Below are positions 7,327 to 12,620 of a stretch of DNA of 29,837 bases, in pieces. The notes beneath the pieces are model-generated. The model was not told where the DNA came from. It saw only the letters and a list, made by a program, of their open reading frames with translations, and made no database searches. The translations under genes and the position numbers were made by a program. Within the stretch, counting starts at the first letter, position 1, and each line of letters starts with the position of its first letter. The DNA comes from a virus. The stretch covers positions 1-29,837 of the IMG/VR virus record IMGVR_UViG_3300034374_010596, one strand, 5' to 3'.

Positions 7327-7710
7327 GACGAAGAAGATCAGGTCGCTCCCCTGTTACAGGGTGGGCGACTTCCCGTACGAGTACGCCTACTGCCCGGACG
7401 TCAAGTCCTGGCGTCGGCACTTCAAGGCATTGGGAGACGGGTCTCCGCCTCCGTACCCCAGCAGCAAGACGGGAGGTCGGTGCACGTTCGTGGACGGCTT
7501 CGACAGCTGCGTGGTAACAGTCGGGGCTCGGACAACACGGACGAGATGGCGATAGACGTCCTGGTTCACGAGGCGGTGCACGTCTTCCAAGAGGCGTGTG
7601 AGGTGGCAGGAGAGACTAGCCCGTCTAGCGAGTTCCAAGCGTACTCGATACAGCACGTCTTCTCGAACCTCTACCAGGAATACAAGAAGGCCGCCAGGAG
7701 ACGATCCTGA
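7319..7710 (+). pseudogene. HExxH putative metallopeptidase gene, frame-disrupted
   Basis: The 5' part reads in one frame from ATG 7319 (AKTKKIRSLPCYRVGDFPYE) to a stop at 7555. The 3' part continues in the -1 frame (usable from about 7480) to 7710, with VLVHEAVHVFQEACEVAGE holding an HEAVH zinc motif at 7567-7581 and then SSEFQAYSIQHVFSNLYQEY. Joining near the four-G run at 7523-7526 restores one protein of about 130 residues whose order matches small phage HExxH proteins. One extra G there would fix the frame. No canonical slippery heptamer was seen in the overlap. It may be a real single-base loss, an assembly error, or unusual recoding. Its ATG overlaps the primase stop. Confidence 0.6.
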
Positions 7711-7718
7711 CGGCCTTC
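7686..7718. terminator. Hairpin between convergent genes
   Basis: GAAGGCCG (7686-7693) pairs with CGGCCTTC (7711-7718). Inside it CAGGA and TCCTG pair over five bases around a GACGA loop, giving a 13-bp stem with one mismatch. It covers the stop codon of the rightward gene and precedes the stop of the leftward protease gene by about 28 bases. No T tract follows on either strand, so efficient intrinsic termination is uncertain; its place between convergent genes suggests a two-way stop. Confidence 0.5.
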
Positions 7719-7745
7719 GGCACGTAAACGGCTGAAAGGTATGCG

Positions 7746-8438
7746 TTATTCCTTTGCCGAGACGCGCTTCATGTCGATCTTCTTGATACCAGCCTGGAAC
7801 AACTCGTCTGCCTGGGCTATCAGGGCGCAGACCGCGTCCGCTCGCACCATGGTGAAGTGCCCCTCCTTGAGGTTCGTAGCCACTACCATGCCGACGGTGC
7901 GCCCGACGTCGTCGTAGACCGGTGCGCCGGACATTCCGCCGTAAGCGAAGCCCTCGACGTGAGCCAGGTACTCGCCGGCGTTCTCCTTGAAGGAGCCGGA
8001 GGCTATGACGTCGTACTCGGTACCGTTAGGATAGCCTACCGCGAAGAGCAGGTCCTTGTATGGGGTGCCAGCCTCGCGTGAGCAGTCCCACGTCGACAGC
8101 AGGGTGCCTCGTCCGTACGTCGCCACGTAGTCGCCGAGGACCGCGACGTCCGCGAAGTCGTTGACGTACGAAGCCGGAGCCGTCCAGGCATCGTCGGGGA
8201 AGCCGAGCACGGTGATCGGTTCGGAGGTCTCCTGGCACCTACGGACGAAGTGCGCGGCGGTCAGCATCGACCCTCCGCCCTCGGCCATGGTGCCGGACGC
8301 GACTGTGGTCCCGCACTTCAAACGGACGGGACTGGTCGTCGGACCGTCTCCCGGCTCATGGGCATACGCTGGGGGTCCGGCGCCCGCGCAAGACGACAGT
8401 AAAAGGGCCATGCCCAGATAGAGATCGCGGGTTATCAT
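7746..8438 (-). CDS. Secreted lipoprotein serine protease (trypsin/V8-like)
   Basis: 230 residues. The N-terminus is a lipoprotein signal peptide ending in LLLSSC, with Cys17 as the lipidated residue and Ala next to it, which favours the outer membrane. The mature part carries a chymotrypsin-fold triad: His63 in LTAAHFV, Asp97 in FADVAVLG, and Ser170 in GGMSGAPVYD. All three are in the right order and spacing. It should therefore act in the periplasm or at the surface. Its target is unknown; prophage-style receptor or superinfection control, envelope remodelling or virion processing are possible. AAGGAGACAAC precedes the ATG and overlaps the stop of the upstream CtrA-like regulator gene, so the two are coupled. 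Confidence 0.85.
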   Translation of the reverse strand: MITRDLYLGMALLLSSCAGAGPPAYAHEPGDGPTTSPVRLKCGTTVASGTMAEGGGSMLTAAHFVRRCQETSEPITVLGFPDDAWTAPASYVNDFADVAVLGDYVATYGRGTLLSTWDCSREAGTPYKDLLFAVGYPNGTEYDVIASGSFKENAGEYLAHVEGFAYGGMSGAPVYDDVGRTVGMVVATNLKEGHFTMVRADAVCALIAQADELFQAGIKKIDMKRVSAKE

Positions 8439-8447
8439 GTTGTCTCC

Positions 8448-8936
8448 TTAACTGGCCTCGAGCAGCGCGACTTCCTCGCGCTCCCAGACCTTCTGCTCGG
8501 CGTCACGTAGGTTGTCGACAACGAGCGCCTTGACGACGTCGTCTATCGTGCAGTCTCGAGCGAACGCCAGGTCCTCGAGCCTCTTTAGCACGCCGTCGGG
8601 GAGCACGATGCGCACCCCTGGGCCCTCCGGCAATACGACCTCAACGTTCGGGTCGAGCCGGTAGCCACGACCCCATATGGTCTCGAACACGGAGGGCATG
8701 CCGGCGTCGCGCACCTTCTTGCGTATCTTGCACACGAACACGTCGATGATCTTGAGCTCCGGCTCGTCCTGTCTGGCGTACAGGTCGAGGAGGAACGCCT
8801 CCTTGGTCGTGACGCGCGTGCTACCGTAGCGGCACAGGCTCCTGACCATGGTCGCCTCCTTGACCGTGAAGCGACACGTCCGCCCCTCCTCGTCGGAGAG
8901 CTCGTTGGCCGCGCTCAGGTAGAGCTTTGTCTTCAT
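8448..8936 (-). CDS. CtrA-like winged-helix regulator with C-terminal ribbon-helix-helix-like segment
   Basis: 162 residues from the ATG at 8936, which follows AAGGAGG; the frame stays open upstream without a site. Residues about 20-98 form an OmpR/PhoB-type winged helix. The segment DEPELKIIDVFVCKIRKKV and then ETIWGRGYRLDPN are nearly those of the Alphaproteobacteria cell-cycle regulator CtrA (as I recall it, DEPELKIIDVFICKLRKKL and ETVWGRGYVL). There is no receiver domain, so it cannot be controlled by phosphorylation. Residues about 110-145 (VRIVLPDGVLKRLEDLAFA then CTIDDVVKALVVDNL) look like a ribbon-helix-helix unit. It may compete with host CtrA at its sites or rewire phage promoters. 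It lies between the membrane protein and protease genes of the same operon. Confidence 0.75.
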   Translation of the reverse strand: MKTKLYLSAANELSDEEGRTCRFTVKEATMVRSLCRYGSTRVTTKEAFLLDLYARQDEPELKIIDVFVCKIRKKVRDAGMPSVFETIWGRGYRLDPNVEVVLPEGPGVRIVLPDGVLKRLEDLAFARDCTIDDVVKALVVDNLRDAEQKVWEREEVALLEAS

Positions 8937-8959
8937 CTGTCTTTCCTCCTTGTTGAACA

Positions 8960-9127
8960 TCAGAGCAGTCCTCGCACTAGAGCTATCAGGGGCAACACGA
9001 CCGTGAAGCCCCAGAAGGCGATCGAGTAGACGATCGCGATCCACGTCATGTTGCGGTCGAACCATGCAGCGATCGGCCCGGGCTCGTCGTACCACCCGCA
9101 CTCGGCCTTCTCGTATCCGCTAGCCAT
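8960..9127 (-). CDS. Small single-pass membrane protein
   Basis: 55 residues starting ATG GCT AGC at 9127 after GAGGAG. The N-terminal 25 residues are polar with several Trp and acidic residues (ASGYEKAECGWYDEPGPIA). Residues about 28-50 form one hydrophobic helix (WIAIVYSIAFWGFTVVLPLI), ending in ALVRGLL. The basic end suggests the C-terminus lies in the cytoplasm. It overlaps the end of the upstream gene by eight bases and precedes the CtrA-like regulator gene. Function unknown; a holin-like or exclusion role cannot be excluded, but nothing specific supports it. Confidence 0.7.
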   Translation of the reverse strand: MASGYEKAECGWYDEPGPIAAWFDRNMTWIAIVYSIAFWGFTVVLPLIALVRGLL

Positions 9128-9476
9128 GGTGTATCTCCTCGAAGCTGAAGGGGACCCGGTATCGGGTCATGCCCTCGCAGGTCCAGACGCGTTCGTCCGG
9201 CTCGCCCTGTATGACTAACAACGTGCCAGACCTGAAGTCGTTGTGGAACCCTCGAGTGCGGAGGGGCTCCCTGCTCAGCGAGAGCACGTAGCCCGTCACG
9301 TCGTTGGCTCGCGTCCTCAGGTCGAACGAGCTCTCCAGCTCCGGCAGCGGCAGGGTCAGTCCGACCCGCACTAGACCGTCGCCGTAGTCGCCCGGCCCTA
9401 GGGGCACATCGACGCCGTGCAGTTGTCCCACGTTCCACAGACGCCCCTTCGCGTCCCTCGTCCACAGCCTCATCAT
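9120..9476 (-). CDS. Hypothetical small soluble protein
   Basis: 118 residues, probably mostly beta strand (RLWTRDAKGRLWNVGQLHGV at the start, YRVPFSFEEIHHG at the end). No motif, signal peptide or membrane segment was recognised. It begins ATGATG in a 4-base ATGA overlap with the upstream Cys-rich gene and overlaps the downstream membrane-protein gene, so it is one of a chain of translationally coupled genes from about 12176 down to 7746. Family unknown. Confidence 0.7.
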   Translation of the reverse strand: MMRLWTRDAKGRLWNVGQLHGVDVPLGPGDYGDGLVRVGLTLPLPELESSFDLRTRANDVTGYVLSLSREPLRTRGFHNDFRSGTLLVIQGEPDERVWTCEGMTRYRVPFSFEEIHHG

Positions 9477-9748
9477 TCGCTCGCTCCGTCCATGGTCGGT
9501 CGGCCGACGTAGAGCGGTTCGCCCCTAGAGAGCACCCGCACCGTGCCGTCCGGCTCGGTCGTCACCTCGTCGAAGTGGCCGACGCATCGCGCGTCGATCG
9601 AGAAGTCTGCGAAGGCGACCGGGGCCGGTCCCTCCTGCTCGTCCCACCAGGCGTCTGCCTGGGCCTGCAGCTCGTCCGTCCAGCGACGGACGCACGAGGC
9701 GTTGAGGCAGGTCGCCGAACAGAACGTCCGGTCTCTGAAGCACATCAT
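9473..9748 (-). CDS. Small Cys-rich protein, possible zinc binder
   Basis: 91 residues. The N-terminus has Cys at positions 3, 10, 14 and 19 (MMCFRDRTFCSATCLNASCV), a spacing compatible with one metal site. The rest is soluble with an AQADAWWDEQEG helix and a beta-rich end. AAGGAGG lies before the ATGATG start; either Met could be used. It is coupled to its neighbours by ATGA overlaps on both sides. No family recognised. Confidence 0.65.
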   Translation of the reverse strand: MMCFRDRTFCSATCLNASCVRRWTDELQAQADAWWDEQEGPAPVAFADFSIDARCVGHFDEVTTEPDGTVRVLSRGEPLYVGRPTMDGASE

Positions 9749-10263
9749 GTCTTTACCTCCTTAAGTCTCATCGGCACTACGGCCATGTCTTCAGCCTTTC
9801 GGCTCTCTACGGGTTCGGGCTTCGACGGCCCCGAGTACACGACCTCGTTTAGCCCGCCTAACGTGTCGTGACCGCTCCACACCTCACAGTGAAGGCGGTG
9901 CTTGCCCTTGAGCCACCAGGTCAGTGCCTTGCGAGCAGCGACCTCAGTGGGGAACAGACGCGGCACCTCGAGAGGGTCGCAGGTCGGCTCCGTACGGGTG
10001 TATCCGCCGCAGCTCTCCGGCAAGAAGCCTCCCGTCGGCCTGTGCACGATCATCCAGCGAATGAGGCCGGACGCGTTCTCCTTTATGACATGCGGGTGAT
10101 GTGCTGAACAGGTCGGGTTCCGGCCGATCGTGGCATTGCGACAGCCGGGGTACTGACAGTTGAACGTCCGCTTCCCTGCGCCGAGATGGCTCTCATAGGT
10201 ATGCCCGCAGTTCTTGCAGTCACCCATGGCCATCAGGTCCGGGGCATAGTTGTCACACGTCAT
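9745..10263 (-). CDS. Small protein with two zinc-finger-like Cys/His clusters
   Basis: 172 residues from the ATG at 10263, chosen for the GGAGG nine bases upstream; the open frame extends further 5' without a site. The first cluster is CDNYAPDL then GDCKNCGHTYESH (about residues 3-27), a C-x-C-x-x-C-x-H pattern common in tiny phage zinc fingers. The second is NCQYPGCRNATIGRNPTCSA then HH (about 35-57). The C-terminal half (IRWMIVHRPTGGF and later KALTWWLKGKHRLHCEVWSG) looks like a separate small domain. The stop overlaps the next start (ATGA). It may bind nucleic acid or a host protein; unproven. Confidence 0.65.
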   Translation of the reverse strand: MTCDNYAPDLMAMGDCKNCGHTYESHLGAGKRTFNCQYPGCRNATIGRNPTCSAHHPHVIKENASGLIRWMIVHRPTGGFLPESCGGYTRTEPTCDPLEVPRLFPTEVAARKALTWWLKGKHRLHCEVWSGHDTLGGLNEVVYSGPSKPEPVESRKAEDMAVVPMRLKEVKT

Positions 10264-10435
10264 CGTCTTCGCCTCCGAAGGTCTCTTGCAATTCCGCACA
10301 GCCTCGAGCCCAGCGACGCAGCCATGCCTTGAGGGCGTCGCGGGCCTCCTGCCGCACGAACACGTCGCCACTGAACATGGCCGCGTCTATCTCGTCTATG
10401 GCTTTGTCGACGTGGGGGTCACCGGTCTTCTGCAT
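10253..10435 (-). CDS. Small helical protein, unknown
   Basis: 60 residues, almost entirely helical by composition: QKTGDPHVDKAIDEIDAAMF, then VRQEARDALKAWLRRWARGC and an acidic end. It overlaps both the upstream gene (17 bases) and the downstream zinc-finger gene (11 bases), with AAGGGGG before its ATG. The DVFVRQEARDALKAWLRRW part suggests an amphipathic helix that could contact a partner. No family recognised. Confidence 0.6.
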   Translation of the reverse strand: MQKTGDPHVDKAIDEIDAAMFSGDVFVRQEARDALKAWLRRWARGCAELQETFGGEDDDV

Positions 10436-10724
10436 CTGAACCCCCTTCCGGTCTTATTAGGTCCGCGAGCTGGTCCGGCCATACCCACCAAACTGGGAAG
10501 GCGTCTTCCTGTTCGGCCCGCTTGAAGTCTCCGCCGTTGCGACAGCGACGGCCCTTCTGGTCGAAGCACATGGCTGTGAAGTGATACCCTCGCCAGCCCT
10601 TAGCGTCGCCGTGAGCGGTGTCGTTGTATTCGGGGTGAGAGGTCAGGTAGCGAGTGGCGTGCGCGACCCAATGTGCGTGAGACGTGAAAGCCTGTCCTTC
10701 TACGGGTACGAACTCAGCCATCAT
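10419..10724 (-). CDS. Hypothetical phage protein
   Basis: 101 residues, beginning MMAEFVPVEGQAFTSHAHWV; either Met may be the start. The centre GYHFTAMCFDQKGRRCRNGG holds two Cys and is followed by PVWWVWPDQLADL. It is soluble and Trp/His-rich. The start overlaps the stop of the upstream paralog gene. I recognise no fold; the HW...H and C...C residues might form a metal site. Confidence 0.65.
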   Translation of the reverse strand: MMAEFVPVEGQAFTSHAHWVAHATRYLTSHPEYNDTAHGDAKGWRGYHFTAMCFDQKGRRCRNGGDFKRAEQEDAFPVWWVWPDQLADLIRPEGGSDAEDR

Positions 10725-11197
10725 CTCACCCCCTTGTAGGAGTGCGTCTTGACGACGTTGCCCTCGTAGTCGACGAGCTCGAAGCCGCCCAGGGTGATGT
10801 GGTAGCCGGCCTCCTCGACCAGGTCGACGACGGCCTGATACACGACGTCAGGGTGCATCTTCTCCTCGGACGGTCGCCACTGCTTGGCGTGACGCACGTG
10901 CTCCTCGGCGACCTCCCGTCCACGCTGCACGCGACGGGCCTTGTAGAAGCTCTCGCGGACCCGCTTGGCGTCCTCCTTTACGAGGTAGCGCCACTCGCCC
11001 GTCTCGCGGACGTGCAACGCCTTCGCGATCGTGTAGGCAGGACGCATGCTTACCGATGGGTCGATAACGCGCACTTCGGCATGGAAGAGCTCAGCGCATC
11101 GGCCCGGACGCTTCGTGACGTCGTGGTGCACGACCTCATAGTGGCCGTAGTCGGTCAGGAACCTTTCATACTCTGCGTGGCACACGGTCTTGAACAT
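10721..11197 (-). CDS. Paralog A of a tandem pair, without nuclease insertion
   Basis: 158 residues from the ATG at 11197, whose first bases overlap the stop of the upstream gene (TGATG). The N-terminal half (about 8-95: FLTDYGHYEVVHHD, then HAEVRVIDPSV, then RETGEWRYLVKEDAKRVRES) and the C-terminal 50 residues (MHPDVVYQAVVDLVEEAGYH, then GGFELVDYEG) align along their length with the next gene upstream. The two clearly arose by duplication. This copy lacks the central domain present in its neighbour. Function unknown; no membrane or signal segment. A role as a DNA- or RNA-binding pair is only a guess. Confidence 0.7.
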   Translation of the reverse strand: MFKTVCHAEYERFLTDYGHYEVVHHDVTKRPGRCAELFHAEVRVIDPSVSMRPAYTIAKALHVRETGEWRYLVKEDAKRVRESFYKARRVQRGREVAEEHVRHAKQWRPSEEKMHPDVVYQAVVDLVEEAGYHITLGGFELVDYEGNVVKTHSYKGVR

Positions 11198-11934
11198 CAG
11201 CTTGTCCCCTCGTACTTGTGTCGGCACACCATAGGAGGCTCGGCGTTCAGGTTGAGAAGCTCGAAGCCCTCAAGCGACACTCCGTACCCGCGGTGCTTTG
11301 CAAGAGCAATCATGTCCTGCGCAACTTTGTCAGGGTGGGTTTCGTCGGCCGGGTTCGAGGTGCTGTGTCCTGCCATCATCTTGACGAAGGCCTCTGCAGC
11401 GGCAACGCCCTGGATAACGATGATGTCTTTCACGCGCTTCATTTGCTCGTTGGTTCGAGGGCTGTGGAACTGCTTGCACTCCACGTGTATGCCAAAGTCC
11501 GGCAGGTAGAAGTCAAGCCTGCAAGCTCTTGGGTCGCGTTCATCTACAAACGCTATGTTCTCACGCAGGAACCCGTCGTGCAGCACGCGCTCTACAGGGT
11601 CCATCGGCCTCGTTCTCTTCACTGTCTTTGCTCCTTGTTCCAGGGCCATGTCGCGTCGTTGGCACTCTCGTACGTTTGAGCGGAAATGCATGGCCTTATC
11701 GTTTATCAGGTACCGACGCTCGCCAGTGTTTCGAATTGTAAACGCCTTGGCAATGATGTGTGTCAGCTGCGAGGCACGCAGCGAGGGGTCGATGTACCGC
11801 ACTTCGTTCTCAATGAACCGGCTTGCCGATCCGTCGTAACGCACGACCTCGTAGTGTCCGTAGTTGCGGAGGAACGCGTCCAGTCCCTTCTTCGTCGTGT
11901 TCTTGTAGTGTGTTGTCATATGTGGCTTCCTCAT
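11197..11934 (-). CDS. Paralog B carrying an inserted PD-(D/E)XK nuclease domain
   Basis: 245 residues from the ATG at 11934, which overlaps the upstream stop (ATGA); ATG 11919, with GAGGAAG before it, is the alternative. Residues about 18-100 (FLRNYGHYEVVRYD, NEVRYIDPSL, RNTGERRYLINDKAMHFRS) and about 199-245 match the downstream paralog. Between them, about 107-195 form an extra domain. PVERVLHDGFLRENIAFVDE is followed by RLDFYLPDFGIHVECKQFHS, giving Asp141, Glu152 and Lys154 in the D-x10-E-x-K arrangement of DUF559/Vsr-like PD-(D/E)XK nucleases. The N-terminal half is more AT-rich than its neighbours. It may be a homing-type nuclease grafted into a host protein, or a true two-domain effector. 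Confidence 0.75.
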   Translation of the reverse strand: MRKPHMTTHYKNTTKKGLDAFLRNYGHYEVVRYDGSASRFIENEVRYIDPSLRASQLTHIIAKAFTIRNTGERRYLINDKAMHFRSNVRECQRRDMALEQGAKTVKRTRPMDPVERVLHDGFLRENIAFVDERDPRACRLDFYLPDFGIHVECKQFHSPRTNEQMKRVKDIIVIQGVAAAEAFVKMMAGHSTSNPADETHPDKVAQDMIALAKHRGYGVSLEGFELLNLNAEPPMVCRHKYEGTS

Positions 11935-12176
11935 AGCTCGCCCTCTCGCAGGTCTGTCACTTCGTCCTCGAAGAGGTCGTCGGTGTCGAAGGTCAGCTGT
12001 ACGGTGTCGGTCCCGTAGTTATAGACGCTGACCACGTACCCTTCAGTGTATTCGGCCGGGTTGGCCAGTGGGAGATCGTCAGGCAGTTCGCTCAATACCT
12101 GCATGAGCTCCCCTACCGTACGGGCGCGAGGGGTGCGAATATGCACCCGGTAGAACTTCCCTGGAATTTCGAACAT
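11931..12176 (-). CDS. Small hypothetical protein, first gene of the leftward accessory operon
   Basis: 81 residues from the ATG at 12176, preceded by AAGGAGACAGAC. The centre TVGELMQVLSELPDDLPLAN followed by YTEGYVVSVYNYG and an acidic end (DDLFEDEVTDLREGEL) matches a widespread kind of small phage protein with a helix then beta hairpin, of unknown function. Its stop overlaps the next gene. A promoter-like pair lies just upstream at 12206-12236, so transcription of the chain down to 7746 probably starts here. Confidence 0.7.
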   Translation of the reverse strand: MFEIPGKFYRVHIRTPRARTVGELMQVLSELPDDLPLANPAEYTEGYVVSVYNYGTDTVQLTFDTDDLFEDEVTDLREGEL

Positions 12177-12205
12177 GTCTGTCTCCTTCATCTGTCTCAT
12201 TGCTT

Positions 12206-12243
12206 CCTATATTGCGCGTATTGAGGGGAGAGTAAACCCCCTA
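12206..12243 (-). promoter_or_regulatory. Promoter-like pair with the TAGGGGGTTTAC element
   Basis: On the minus strand TAGGGGGTTTAC (12243-12232) places TTTACT as a -35 and, 19 bases on, TATAGG (12211-12206) as a -10. The same 12-bp element occurs at 88-77, 14386-14375 and 14453-14464. The 19-base spacing equals that of the leftward promoter at 14349-14379. It would drive the gene starting at 12176. The long spacer suggests help from an activator. Confidence 0.5.
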
Positions 12244-12280
12244 GAACTGCTATTCCCTCATTTATTTTGGAGCTCCGTAG

Positions 12281-12542
12281 GACCTTACAACCTGCCGGAG
12301 CTAGAAGTTCGTGCGACCTTACAACCTGGACGGTTTGAGGGCGCACGGGCTTTTTGTAGTGTTATCATAGACTTAGTAGCCAAATAGGACCTTACGACCT
12401 GAAAGCACTGTTTGTCGTTATGTGCATGTGCATGCGCACGCGTAGTCGTCATGTTTTGGGTTATAAGGTCATAAGGTCTTACGGAGATTGATAACTATTT
12501 GAATTTATTACATTTTTTCCGTGCAACCTTCTTACAACCTCC
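12281..12542. repeat. Iteron cluster (GACCTTACAACCTG)
   Basis: GACCTTACAACCTG occurs exactly at 12281-12294 and 12315-12328. One-base variant GACCTTACGACCTG is at 12388-12401. A related copy on the minus strand (GACCTTATGACCTT) is at 12478-12465, and a partial copy sharing CTTACAACCT is at 12531-12540. Each unit is itself a pair of ACCT half-sites eight bases apart. Such spacing fits a dimeric protein. Confidence 0.7.
12419..12444. other. 26-base alternating pyrimidine-purine tract
   Basis: From TATGTGCATGTG to GCGCACGCGTA every base alternates pyrimidine and purine without a break, the sequence requirement for left-handed Z-DNA under negative supercoiling. It lies between the third and fourth iteron copies and next to the AT-rich stretch. 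The composition (CA/TG and CG steps) is favourable; Z-DNA formation is inferred. Confidence 0.6.
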
Positions 12543-12559
12543 ACTGGATGGTTGCACGG
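12519..12559. repeat. 10-bp inverted repeat beside the AT-rich segment
   Basis: CCGTGCAACC (12519-12528) and GGTTGCACGG (12550-12559) are perfect inverted copies around a 21-base loop that contains another partial iteron. No T tract follows on either strand, so it is unlikely to be an intrinsic terminator for the gene ending at 12621. A cruciform or protein site at the origin edge is more plausible. Confidence 0.55.
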
Positions 12560-12620
12560 AGGGGCTTAAAGTCGTCGCGCTGGGCCGAACGCCTCGCGTG
12601 CGCGCACGCGTAGGAGCCTC

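Larger units (their letters stand above)
12177..12620. other. Gene-free region, candidate replication origin
   Basis: No gene is supported in these 444 bases. They hold the promoter element above, a cluster of GACCTTACAACCTG-type iterons (12281-12542), a 26-base perfectly alternating pyrimidine-purine run (12419-12444), an AT-rich segment (12479-12519) and a 10-bp inverted repeat (12519-12559). The GC content falls well below the surrounding genes. Iterons beside an AT-rich unwinding segment are the usual build of a plasmid or phage origin. This is inference: no initiator gene is adjacent, although the primase-helicase is at 4939-7326. Confidence 0.5.

Noticed and set aside
7514-7530. Programmed -1 frameshift in the HExxH gene
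   Set aside because: No X-XXY-YYZ heptamer is in phase in the overlap; a base loss or assembly error is simpler.
8937-9101. Upstream extension of the CtrA-like regulator (55 more codons)
   Set aside because: The extension overlaps the small membrane-protein gene, has Arg-rich shadow composition and lacks a ribosome-binding site. AAGGAGG precedes the ATG at 8936.
7746-9127. CtrA-box (TTAA-N7-TTAA) near the CtrA-like regulator
   Set aside because: Only isolated TTAA half-sites were seen (for example near 8447 and 9761), none with the 7-base spacing.
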